A stretch of DNA of 56,125 nucleotides, taken from positions 1 to 56,125 of the forward strand of contig JAKSYS010000401.1 in assembly GCA_022925895.1 (NCBI GenBank), given 5' to 3'. This DNA comes from Fragilaria crotonensis. Its lineage: Eukaryota > Bacillariophyta > Fragilariophyceae > Fragilariales > Fragilariaceae. This document shows, piece by piece, positions 11,376 through 20,426 of this stretch. The notes beneath the pieces were generated by a model. The model had not been told where the DNA came from. It saw nothing but the letters and a program-made list of their open reading frames with translations, and did no database searches. Each line of letters begins with the position of its first letter. Position 1 is the first letter of the stretch. Made by a program: the position numbers and the translations under genes.

Positions 11376-12338
11376 TCAGGGTCTTGAATGAGACGTGAGG
11401 CGTTGCACGCGTAGATGATGTCGTAGTCGTCGCTGTCGACGATGGGATGAAAATATGAGGGTCTTCAGAGATGTGTTGAAAATAAAAGGCAGTTTGTGGG
11501 CTGCAGTTTTCGATGAAAAATTGTGATATGTGACTGACGAAAAGCGGGTAGTTTTCTTGTTCGTCTTGTCTGTCTCACCGTAGATCTTGGTGTCCGGGCG
11601 ATGGAAGGCGGACATTGCGTGTGGCTGTGCTGGAAACGTAGACGTCAGCATGTCCACAGACGCGTGGGTGGTGTCCGTGGGAGGGCAATTCGACGTAGGG
11701 AATTTCGATTTCTCGTCCTGGGGAGGAGTCTTGATGAATATTTCGTCCATTGGTTTTGTTCGGATTCCGTCTGTAAAGGCAGTGTGAGGAGTACATGACG
11801 TACGTGTGAGTTCAGGCATGTACAAATGCACGCTACGTCTACTACTCAGCGCAGGCGGCGAGTAGATAGAGGTATTGGCTGACATGTTAACTACAGCAAG
11901 GACATTTTCGCAAATGTCGTCGTTGAAGTTGGGGTTAACGGCATTTTCGATTCCGGGATCGCGCTCGGACATCGGACCAATGCCGTCGTTGTGACCGGGG
12001 CCATTGATGGCGTCACCGTGGACGGGGGTGTTCTCGTCGGGGAGACTGGTGACTGAAATGCCGCGAGTGCGGCCGGAGGTTGTGCTGGGCGGAGTCCCAG
12101 GGAAGAACACTGTGCCGCCGTGTATGACCGCATTGATGCGGTGTGGGAAGAAGCGCGTAGCGTACCCAGGCGTAGAAGGGCAGTACTCGCGGAAGAACTG
12201 TTCGTCTGTCGTAGAGACCGCCGTAAAAACAGTACCAGGAGGAAAAACCACATGTTCTGGCGTCGCGGGTGTATACTCGTTGTCGGCGCCATACATGAAT
12301 TTGCGTTTTGGAATGGTTGTCATCCATTTTGCCGTCAC
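11376..12338 (-). CDS. Uncharacterised 320-codon ORF upstream of gag in the Copia element
   Basis: This is the longest frame in the extra region, on the sense strand. The N-terminal half contains VVFPPGTVFTAVSTTDEQFF and a Gly/Asp/Asn-rich stretch. The remainder is Thr/Ser/Pro-rich and ends in a basic segment (RRQRRLRHHLRVQR). No transmembrane segment, zinc finger or catalytic motif is visible. It starts 4 bases inside the end of a preceding frame (12335-12715), so these may be one reading unit with a frameshift. It could be an extra element-encoded protein or captured host sequence. Confidence 0.4.
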   Translation of the reverse strand: MTAKWMTTIPKRKFMYGADNEYTPATPEHVVFPPGTVFTAVSTTDEQFFREYCPSTPGYATRFFPHRINAVIHGGTVFFPGTPPSTTSGRTRGISVTSLPDENTPVHGDAINGPGHNDGIGPMSERDPGIENAVNPNFNDDICENVLAVVNMSANTSIYSPPALSSRRSVHLYMPELTRTSCTPHTAFTDGIRTKPMDEIFIKTPPQDEKSKFPTSNCPPTDTTHASVDMLTSTFPAQPHAMSAFHRPDTKIYGETDKTNKKTTRFSSVTYHNFSSKTAAHKLPFIFNTSLKTLIFSSHRRQRRLRHHLRVQRLTSHSRP

Positions 12339-13423
12339 TGTTTCGTCTCGTTCTCCGCCAATTTCTGGCGGATTAAGGTCAGTGAGGTCTTGTTCGAAAG
12401 CTCTTTCGTCGCCGGAGAGGATGGCGTCGTCAGAATTCTCGGGAGAGCGTCTTCGGGGAGCACGGTAGTGAAACGCGTTTTTTCTTGAAATAACTTGATG
12501 GGCTTCGCGGTTTCGACGATTTCTCTACGAGTAATCGTCGGATTGCGGATTGAGAAGTGCATTGGAAAGCACTTTCGGAGACGGTTCGAATGGTACCCTC
12601 TTGTCGTTGGAGAGGTCTTCGGCGTTGAACGCCGGGATCTTGAAAGAGTCGCATTTCGCGACTTCATTGTAGTCCTTGTTCTTGATGATTGCGACGTTGG
12701 TATCGAAGCTAACACGTTGTTTCTTGATAGGCCTTTCGTAGGAGGCGAGGGGAGTCTTCTTGGCGCGGGAGGGAGGTGGGAGGAGTGTTATTGCGCGCGT
12801 CGTCGTCATTGTCATTTTGGGTTCGGCGGCTTCGATGTCGTTGGTGGCGCCGTTTGCGTTGGAAATAGAATGGGAGCGACCCATTTCGGTAGATCCTGCT
12901 TCGTTGGAGGGTTCGCAGGCGTAGGTAACCCTGGTCTTGGTGTCTTGGGCGCGTTCTTGCTCGACGAGTGCAAGGAAACGCGAGATCTCGGCGGACTCTT
13001 GTTGAGGAGTCAGGGCCGTGCGAGCGCGCTGAAAATCGCCTGGAGCCTTGTTGGTGCTCTTCTTGGGCGTGAAGGTGTTAGTTCCAGCTGTAGGATAAGT
13101 GTTAGTGAAGTGGTTAGAAGTTGCAGCATAGATGTTTGAAGTGTTGCAAGGTAGAACAGCATTTTGAGTGCATCAAAAGGAGCTGCAAAATCGCCGTCGG
13201 CGGCGACGTAGTTCGCCATGTGCTTCGTAGGCTTCACACAATGGGCGGAGGAGGGTTGGCCTTGGTTGGAGGCGAACGGGTGGGCGCTGGGTTGGCCATG
13301 GTGAGTGTTGCAAAGTTGAGGATGAAGTGTTAGTTGGGTGAGAACAGTTTTGCAAAAAAAAGTGAGCGCAAGGAATGAGAATTTCTTTCTCCCAGCAGTA
13401 GGGACATGTACTGCTGGTATCAA
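12335..13423 (-). other. Broken ORFs just downstream of the 5' LTR
   Basis: Overlapping sense frames (12335-12715, 12525-12884, 13010-13423), all short. The middle one has ASYERPIKKQRVSFDTNVA and looks like real protein. The 5' end of the element's RNA would lie here; no domain is recognised. Confidence 0.35.
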
Positions 13424-13553
13424 TTGAGGGCTGGAATGAAAAAGAACAAGGGTTAGAGCAATTTAAATCGGTGCTAGGCACCAGATTTAAATTGAGACAG
13501 GTCGGAGTTTCCGGGGAGGGAACCCGGCGACCGGTCAGGATATGGGCCAGGAC

Positions 13554-13573
13554 GGGGGTCTGGCGAGCAACCA
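13554..13573 (-). promoter_or_regulatory. Candidate primer-binding site
   Basis: Immediately inside the 5' LTR the minus strand reads TGGTTGCTCGCCAGAC. A leading TGG complementary to a tRNA CCA end, with no gap after the LTR, is what a primer-binding site should show. It does not match the usual initiator-Met half-tRNA site of many Copia elements, and the donor tRNA is not identified. Confidence 0.55.
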
Positions 13574-14474
13574 TGATATGGTTCGGGTTAACGGAACCTA
13601 GCGACGCGCAGGTCGGCATAGGGTTCGGGTTAAGAACCAGGACGTAACCGTTACGGGGTACGCCCCCAGTAGGTAAGTGTCTAGTACGACACTGACTACT
13701 GCTCAGTTCATCTATAAACGGTACAGCTACGCAGTGCTGTCTACCGCTACAGATAACGATATGCGTACTATCTGTCGTTCTATCGCTACATGAATGTGCG
13801 AGAGACTGACTAGTAGAAATATCGTGTGTCGCATAGTGTGCACTGTCTATCTGTTTATCGTTATGTACAGTAACGTTAAACTTAGACGTGCGCGTACTAT
13901 CGACGGGCAGAGGAAGTTGTGTGCGAAAGGTACTGTTGTACCGGTCGCCGTGTTGTGCTGTATTGTCGTCGTAGTGAGTACCGTCGTACTGGCTACTAAT
14001 ATTTATACAGCACGGTGTATATGATGTCATGACGACGGCGGGTAAAAACGCGTCATGGTCGATCATCATCATCGTGCGAAAAATATGTGCAGTAAGTAAA
14101 AAGGTGAGTGACACTAAAAATATGAAAAATTGACAATTGTGGGAAAAAGGAGAGGGCGACCTTGATGAGAGGTCTGATGAAAGGGGAGTGTTCCTTGGAA
14201 CAATCAGGAACACTCCTCGTTTCGTGGAGACGTCGTTTCGCGTGGTGACGCTGTTTTTGATATACGAGGCGTTGAGTCTCGTTTGAAAACGAGTGTTCAT
14301 GCTCATGGGATGAGATGAACATGTTTTGAATCGACGTGAGTTTTGATTCCAGTCGTGTAGTGTCGCACTGGTTACTGGAGCATCGATGTATTGTTTTACT
14401 GTGCACTCGGGCGTCAGTAATTAGGGATAGGGATAATGTAAAAATATGTAGGGCGACATACGGAATGTTTAACA
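13574..14474 (-). repeat. 5' LTR of the minus-strand Copia element
   Basis: 901 bp, the partner of 2406-3295. It would drive leftward transcription of the element. Its outer edge lies about 430 bases upstream of the LRR1 start codon, in divergent orientation to that gene. Confidence 0.92.
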
Positions 14475-14479
14475 CTGAC
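14475..14479. repeat. Target-site duplication CTGAC, right copy
   Basis: Identical to 2401-2405. Confidence 0.9.
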
Positions 14480-14900
14480 TACTTTGTAACCGGATACACG
14501 GGGAATGCAAGTAGAGAGTCGTACTTGTACGCCGCGTTCCGCGTTAGTCGTTAGTCGTGATTGTATTCTTAGAACTTGGGTGTGAACGTATGAGCTACGC
14601 AAACACAGTATGATGTATCTGTATCAGAGGACTGAGGACTGTCTCTCCTCTCTTTCAATACCAGGTACAAGTACAGTATGATACAGCGTACTCTCTACTA
14701 GTATCATACTTGTACTATGATAGTAGAATTCATTGTAGCCCACCACTACATAGGATTGGCGCATGACTCGAAGTTTCGGCGTTTTGCGGTTTGCGGAGTC
14801 CACCTTCTCTGTAGTAAGTGTGACTTGTGGCACGTGGGTGAATTTTGGGATATCTTAGTTCGGTCCTACAAGCACGTTCACAGATCAAAAGGAAAGTATT
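14480..14900 (+). promoter_or_regulatory. Upstream region of LRR1
   Basis: No gene. The last 150 bases share blocks with the region before the LRR fragment at 18369: both contain catgactc.aagtttc.gcgttttgcg, gtaagtgtgact and tcctacaagc.cgttcacag. The promoter was therefore duplicated together with the coding region. No TATA box can be assigned with confidence. Confidence 0.5.
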
Positions 14901-17234
14901 ATGTCATTCCGCGCATCTTCAACGCCGTCTGATGGCCGTCGTGGTGTGTACCAGGACGATCAGGGCTTCAATCAACTGAAGACCCCACCGTCGCGAGACG
15001 ATGTCAACGACTCTTGCGTTGAACAATTCAGATCTTACAGTCCTATCTCGCTCATCAGTGAAGACGATAGTACGAAACCCCCTCCTGTGCCGAAGAGGGA
15101 TAATTCCCCAGAAGAACTACGTCGAATGGTTTCATTCGGATCGCTCGAATTATCTCAACCTGACACCACCGTAACAGTTCACATTGATACGGATGACGAT
15201 TCATCTGCGCATCAAGAGAAGTCTGCGTGCTCCTCGGCAGAGACAGCGCATGCCTCAAACATGGAGCATTTTTCTTCCACAAGGACTTTTAAAGCATCAA
15301 ACGCCACCAAGAAATCTGGGACGCACGTTGTTGAAGACGTCGATGTTGGCATGTCCAGAAATGAACGTAAAGTGAACAGGTTGAAGAAACTGTTTCAAGT
15401 CCCAACAATTGCTGCAATAGCTGGTGAGCATGAACCTGATATTCAACATCAAACGAATGTTCATGGTGATGCAGTTGGCACCGTTTCTGAAACGGAGTAC
15501 AGATTGACACCCGGACTTGGCTATCGAGGTGCTGAAGATATCGATGTTGTCACCATTGACGCCAAATCGACGAAAAATCTACGTTTTCCGACTACTGTAG
15601 CAGCTGCCGGTGTGCAAGAACCCAATGTTCAACACCAGAAAAATGAATATGGCGATCTTCCTTGCTCCGTTCCTGAAATGGAGTACATTTTCAAACCCGA
15701 CCTTGAATGCCCGTCGCAAAGTCCACCACAAGTCACAGAGGCGACGATCCCAGCAATGGATCTAGACCTGCATGGCGAGAACCTCGCTGAATCGGGATTG
15801 CGAGTTGCGAACGTGGAAGAGTTATTTAAAGACGAGAGCGTTTGCGAAGAGCAGTTTCGCACTCCGGTTCACAAAAAATGGTGCTTCTTGGCCGTATTCG
15901 TGGTAATTCTATTGGGAATAGGCATACCGGTGTATTTGACGCTTGTCAAGGGTGAAAATAGTAGTCCCGGCCCTACTACTATCCCGACAAATGCAAGCTC
16001 CCCCACGTCAAGCCCATCAGGAACTCCCACTGTATCCCCAACTCGTGATGAAGATTTTGATAGCATTGAGGAAATTCTCACGAGATTCTTCGGTAATTCC
16101 TCAACCGATCAACAATCCCCTCAATCAAAAGCTCTAGCTTGGATGGTGAACAACGACACAAGCAACTTGACAGCCGATACCAGTCACGAGATGGAGATCA
16201 AAGACAGGTACATCTTGGTTGTTTTATACTTCGCCATGCGTGGTGATTATTGGTTCCATCATTCGGACTTCCTTTCTTCGAAACATCATTGCTTGTGGAA
16301 TATCAGCGCCCCAGCTGCTGGTTTCCTTGGAATCACTTGCGATGTTTTGAAGCAGGTAATCCGGTTGGATCTGATGAGGAACGGCCTGAACGGGATGATT
16401 CCTAGTGAAATCAGATTCTTGACAAAACTAGAGGGATTAAATCTCACAGGCAACAACATTTCAGGCAATCTCCCTTCGTCGCTTGATCAACTAACAAAGC
16501 TGCAAGGTGTTGATTGTAGTCACAATAATTTATTCGGGACGATACCTCCGGAGCTCTTCCAGATCTCAACACTCCAAGTTGTTAAGCTTGGTAACAATTC
16601 ACTAAACGGAACCCTACCTGATTTCGATGACGAGAAGGGAAATGTTTCGGATGTGACTAATTCGCTGGCGGGAACACTCTCGGAGGGACTCGGTAATCTG
16701 AGTTCACCCGGTCTCGTAGATCTTGGGAACAAGTCGCGTTCTGGGACGATTCCCAAGTCCATAGGCTCACACAAAGCGTTGGTGACCTTGATTCTTGACA
16801 ACAATAAGCTCAAGGGCAGTCTCCCTTCAACCCTAGGGAGCCTAAGCAAAATGGAAGTGTTCTCCGCCAACAATAATGGATTAAGTGGCACAATACCGAC
16901 AGAAATGGGACGCCTAACGAACTTGACGAGATTGGAATTGATGTCCAACGAATTATATGGTCAAATCCCGTCGGAGCTAGGCCTCCTCGGTGAGCTCAAG
17001 ATTCTGAATTTGGCTGATAATAAATTCAATGGAACAGTTCCAACTCAGCTTGGCGATTTGTCTCGATTGCAGACCGTCCATCTCGAAAATAATTCATTGG
17101 GTGGCGACATGGAGAGCTTTTGCAAGAATAAGGCTTCGTTTTTGGGGGTAGACTGTGATGGTGAAATTAAATGCACATGCTGCACTTTTTGCTGTAACTC
17201 TTCGGACGTGTGCACAGATAGGTCTAATGCATAG
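14901..17234 (+). CDS. Single-pass membrane LRR protein, copy 1 (LRR1)
   Basis: A 777-residue protein from an ATG at 14901. Residues 1-325 are hydrophilic and probably disordered. A hydrophobic segment at about 327-348 (LAVFVVILLGIGIPVYLTL) is the only membrane span. A Ser/Thr/Pro linker (TIPTNASSPTSSPSGTPT) leads to a cap region (about 395-480) and then plant-type leucine-rich repeats of about 24 residues (pattern L..L.L..N.L.G.IP) from about residue 485 to 745. The C-terminus is a cysteine cluster (CTCCTFCCNSSDVC). There is no signal peptide, so it should be a type II protein with the LRR outside, possibly a surface binding or recognition protein (inference). There is no kinase domain. One repeat looks damaged near residues 575-610. 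The gene is intact. Confidence 0.85.
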   Translation: MSFRASSTPSDGRRGVYQDDQGFNQLKTPPSRDDVNDSCVEQFRSYSPISLISEDDSTKPPPVPKRDNSPEELRRMVSFGSLELSQPDTTVTVHIDTDDDSSAHQEKSACSSAETAHASNMEHFSSTRTFKASNATKKSGTHVVEDVDVGMSRNERKVNRLKKLFQVPTIAAIAGEHEPDIQHQTNVHGDAVGTVSETEYRLTPGLGYRGAEDIDVVTIDAKSTKNLRFPTTVAAAGVQEPNVQHQKNEYGDLPCSVPEMEYIFKPDLECPSQSPPQVTEATIPAMDLDLHGENLAESGLRVANVEELFKDESVCEEQFRTPVHKKWCFLAVFVVILLGIGIPVYLTLVKGENSSPGPTTIPTNASSPTSSPSGTPTVSPTRDEDFDSIEEILTRFFGNSSTDQQSPQSKALAWMVNNDTSNLTADTSHEMEIKDRYILVVLYFAMRGDYWFHHSDFLSSKHHCLWNISAPAAGFLGITCDVLKQVIRLDLMRNGLNGMIPSEIRFLTKLEGLNLTGNNISGNLPSSLDQLTKLQGVDCSHNNLFGTIPPELFQISTLQVVKLGNNSLNGTLPDFDDEKGNVSDVTNSLAGTLSEGLGNLSSPGLVDLGNKSRSGTIPKSIGSHKALVTLILDNNKLKGSLPSTLGSLSKMEVFSANNNGLSGTIPTEMGRLTNLTRLELMSNELYGQIPSELGLLGELKILNLADNKFNGTVPTQLGDLSRLQTVHLENNSLGGDMESFCKNKASFLGVDCDGEIKCTCCTFCCNSSDVCTDRSNA

Positions 17235-17254
17235 AAAATGGATTGTGCTAGTGT

Positions 17255-17400
17255 TTAGTCACCTTTGGTAGCCTCTTTCTTCTTCTCTGGCTTTTTGCCC
17301 TGTTTTTTGTCAGCGATGTACTGGGCAAAAAGCCCAACTACGACTATTTGCACACCCACGCAAGGCTTATCAGAAACTACAGGTTTGGGTCAATACTTCA
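17255..17400 (-). pseudogene. Relic of the 3' end of a prolyl 4-hydroxylase gene (copy A)
   Basis: The minus strand translates to DKPCVGVQIVVVGLFAQY then IADKKQGKKPEKKKEATKGD and a stop. This matches the C-terminal membrane segment and basic tail of the complete hydroxylase at 44961-46572 (DKACVGVPVLVIGLIVQY, then ADKIQGKKPEKKKKASKDD). Upstream of this the frame has stops and no catalytic domain. It lies tail-to-tail with LRR1, exactly as the complete gene lies against the third LRR copy. Confidence 0.8.
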
Positions 17401-18041
17401 TTGATCAGATGAATGAACTTCGACTAGAGTTCTGCCCCAGTCAAGAATATCTCGTTCTGAAATCGGCCGGTTGTGTGCTTCCTGCTAGAGAGTAGAACTT
17501 GGATAAAATGTGTCTCATCCGCTGAATCAGAGTAATTGCACTGGTTCCATAGGGTATATGGTATATGATATTGGTATCGGTCGCTGCGTCTGGCTTTCTT
17601 TGCAATGCCCTGCTAGAAATTGGAAGTGCATGTTTCTGATAGCGGAGCACTGCGTCATGTGTGAACTGCAAGTACACGCGTGGAGCGGCGCCAACCGAAC
17701 GATGCGTGGTGGTGATTCCGCTGACGAATAAACTAAATATTCCTTGCCGTACAATTGATCGTGTCGTTCGCGACATTCTGCTACCTGAGAACTGGGGGCA
17801 GGCATCGATAGCAAATGCTTGATCATATCCGTTCTTCGACATGGATCATCGCTTTCCTGCGGGCCCCAAGACAGTGATTTTGACTTAGCGATTCGCCGTT
17901 GTCGAGAAACGCGGATCGATGTGACTTTAGTGAATCAAATGGGTGAATGCCACTCATTGTACCACGTGATACGGTACCAGAGGACCGAAATCTAGTAGTA
18001 GGGCTTAGTACGGTGAACGTGCACGCGTTCAAATTTATCAG
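17401..18041 (+). repeat. Duplicated spacer, copy A, with empty insertion site
   Basis: Nearly identical to 32317-32868 plus 42192-42257, apart from small indels (a block of about 30 bases around 17650-17685 is absent from copy B). At 17974-17977 the bases GTAC stand uninterrupted, where copy B carries the 9.3-kb inverted-repeat element. No coding evidence. Confidence 0.85.
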
Positions 18042-18368
18042 TCGTACAGTAAGTCGGAAGCCCTTTATTATATAGTCGTGACAGCTTGTATTCTGAATTT
18101 GAAGTTTCAACCATGAACACAGTTGTGTGTACGATACTGATGTCTCCATCGCAATCGGAGTACATGACTCCAAGTTTCAGCGTTTTGCGCTTGGCGTAGT
18201 CCATTGTATCTGTCGTGCTAGTCGTAAGTGTGACTGGTGGCTGAATTTTAGGATGTATCTGAAACCGCGCTCAAGACAAACGGAATGGGCAACACGCATA
18301 GTCGTGCATTTGAATATTGAATCCTGTCCTACAAGCTCGTTCACAGCTCAGATCTCAAGGAAAGTACC

Positions 18369-19205
18369 ATGTCATTCCGCGGATCGTCGACGCCGTCTGA
18401 TGGCCGTCGTGGTGTCGACCATGACGATGCTGGCATCAATCATCAACAGACCCCACCATCGCGAGATGATGCCGACGACTCATTCGTTGAACAAGTCAGA
18501 GCTTACAGTCCTATCTCGTTTATTAGTGAAGACGATGGTACGAAACCCCTTCCTGTGCCGAAGAGGCATAATGTTCCAGAGAAACTTGGACGAATGGTTT
18601 CATTCGGATCGGTCAAGTTATCTGAACCGAGCGCCACGGTGAGAGTTGTTAATGATAGTGATGATGAATCATCCGGGCGTCACGGAAGTCCGTGTGCTCA
18701 TCCGCAGAGACAGCGCATGCATCAAACATGGTGTTTTCTTCCTCAGAAAGGACTATAAAAGCATCAAACGTCACCAAGAAATCGGGGTTAGAAGTCGTTA
18801 AACAAGTCCACGTTGGCATGTCCAGAAATGAACGTAAAGCTATCAGGTTGGAAAACTTGTTTCAAGTCCCAACAATTGCTGCAATAGCTGATGAGCTAGA
18901 TCCTGATCTTCAACATCATTCGAATGTGCATTTTGATGGAGTTGGCACCGTTTCTGAAACGGAATACAGATTGGAGCCCGGACTTGGATACCCATTTACT
19001 GACGAAATCGATGTTGGCATTACACAAATGCGATGCACAGACGCCAAATCGACGAAGAACGAACGCTTTCCGACATTTGCAGCAGATGCTGGTGCACAAA
19101 AATCAAATTTTCAACTCCAGACACATGAACACGGTCATCTCCCCTTGCACCGTTCCTGAAAAGGAGTGCATTTTCGAACCCGACCTTGAATGCCTGACGC
19201 AATGT
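18369..19205 (+). pseudogene. 5' fragment of an LRR1-type gene
   Basis: It starts at ATG 18369 with MSFRGSSTPSDGRRGV, close to LRR1, and follows LRR1's disordered N-terminal region (SRNERKAIRLENLFQVPTIA; PGLGYPFTDEIDVG). It has frameshifts near 18690 and 19140. Similarity stops near 19200 at PDLECLTQ, before the membrane segment, and the LRR half is missing. Its upstream region also matches that of LRR1. It is a truncated tandem copy; the break lies next to the block of tyrosine-recombinase elements. Confidence 0.8.
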
Positions 19206-20426
19206 TAAAAGGAACTACTGAAATACGCTGAGGGGCGCCATTATTGTCAATAAGCGAAGAGGCAGGTGGATGCAAGTGATGCATTATGCAAATTTGTATG
19301 CGACCCTTGTTACGTCTTCTGACATTTTCTTCAATGGCGAAAGGATTGTAGGAATCCATGCATGCTGCAAGAAATAAATTGGTGGGAAGGGAGTTGTCAT
19401 CGACTGGAGGAACTTTGAATACCCACATACACGAACAGAACACACATTCGAAACGCAAGTCATCAACACTTCGACTACTACTATTATAGGCAATAGTTAA
19501 ATTTCAAGTCCAGAAATATCATCATGGCATAAAGTAATAAATCACTCCGCAATCGGCTGAACATGAAAACGTTTCAGCCCTTACACTTGCATAGACGTAA
19601 AACAACACACTTGTGGAGAACTAGTTCTCCTCAGCGCCCACCACTTCAACATACTGTGAGTAAATGTCCTGTTTCAGAGGCAGATCACACTGACGATACC
19701 TCTTTCAACGGGTGTCGACCTTGTTCAGTCAGACAATCATTACATTACACAGTATTTACCGCCAGACAATTCTCCTCACAAACATAATAGACATGACTGC
19801 AAGCATCTTTCAGTCCATTTTTCCTTTAGGAAGTAAGCGCATTCGAAAGAAGTGAACATGAGCAGCTCGAAAGGAGTAAATGACGAGAGATACATCTGCC
19901 ATCTGCCTGGCAAACGAAATGGATTTGCGCATTTGTCTGTATTGACCTTGCGGTTTTGCGAGCCAATCCGACGTGGGACACTGGACACGCATACTCTGCT
20001 ACCGTACCATACTACTAGCCATTATACACAGTACGATGTCCGTAGACTTGAAGTGTACGGAGCGCTGCCGTACCGAAGTTGTTCGCTGCGCCACTTCGAA
20101 ACCAGTCTGTCTTCTCTCTTGTTCCCGTTTGGGTTGCCCAAGTACTTCCGTATTACCTCGGAAATGCGACCGAGGTAGTACTTCTCTTATAGGATTCCAC
20201 GAAATTCCGGATCTTGCACTACTGGTACTATGCCCCATAGTTGGGGTACTTGAAGACGTTTTCGGTAGATTTATGTGGACCATACTCAGTCCAAACAATA
20301 GTACCAGCAGTTTGGGAACTGCGACTTTCGTTGCACTTGCAGTAAATTTACATGTGGTACATATGGAACGAATGCGACAAGTTTCGTAAGGTACCCTTTG
20401 GCTCATTTGTAATACTTGTCGATAGA
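19206..20426. other. Region without a recognised gene, between LRR fragment and Crypton
   Basis: Short frames only (for example 19852-20178 plus, 19999-20451 minus), none with motifs. It probably includes the 5' flank of the Crypton, whose left boundary I cannot place because Cryptons lack inverted repeats. Confidence 0.4.

Larger units (their letters stand above)
2406..14474 (-). mobile_element. Complete Copia-type LTR retrotransposon, 12.07 kb, minus strand
   Basis: Two long direct repeats of 890 and 901 bp begin TGATATGG and end TTTAACA on the plus strand, giving TG...CA ends in either direction, and a CTGAC duplication flanks them. Coding sense is leftward: 5' LTR at 13574-14474, then non-canonical ORFs, gag with a zinc knuckle, protease, integrase, reverse transcriptase and RNase H, then the 3' LTR. 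The order integrase before RT is diagnostic of Ty1/copia. The LTRs differ mainly by small indels, so the insertion is not brand new, and pol is frame-broken. At 12 kb it is about twice the usual Copia length, because of the region between the 5' LTR and gag. Confidence 0.93.

Noticed and set aside
12495..13139. Plus-strand 214-codon ORF in the Copia element
   Set aside because: Gly/Val/Arg-rich shadow composition; opposite to element sense.
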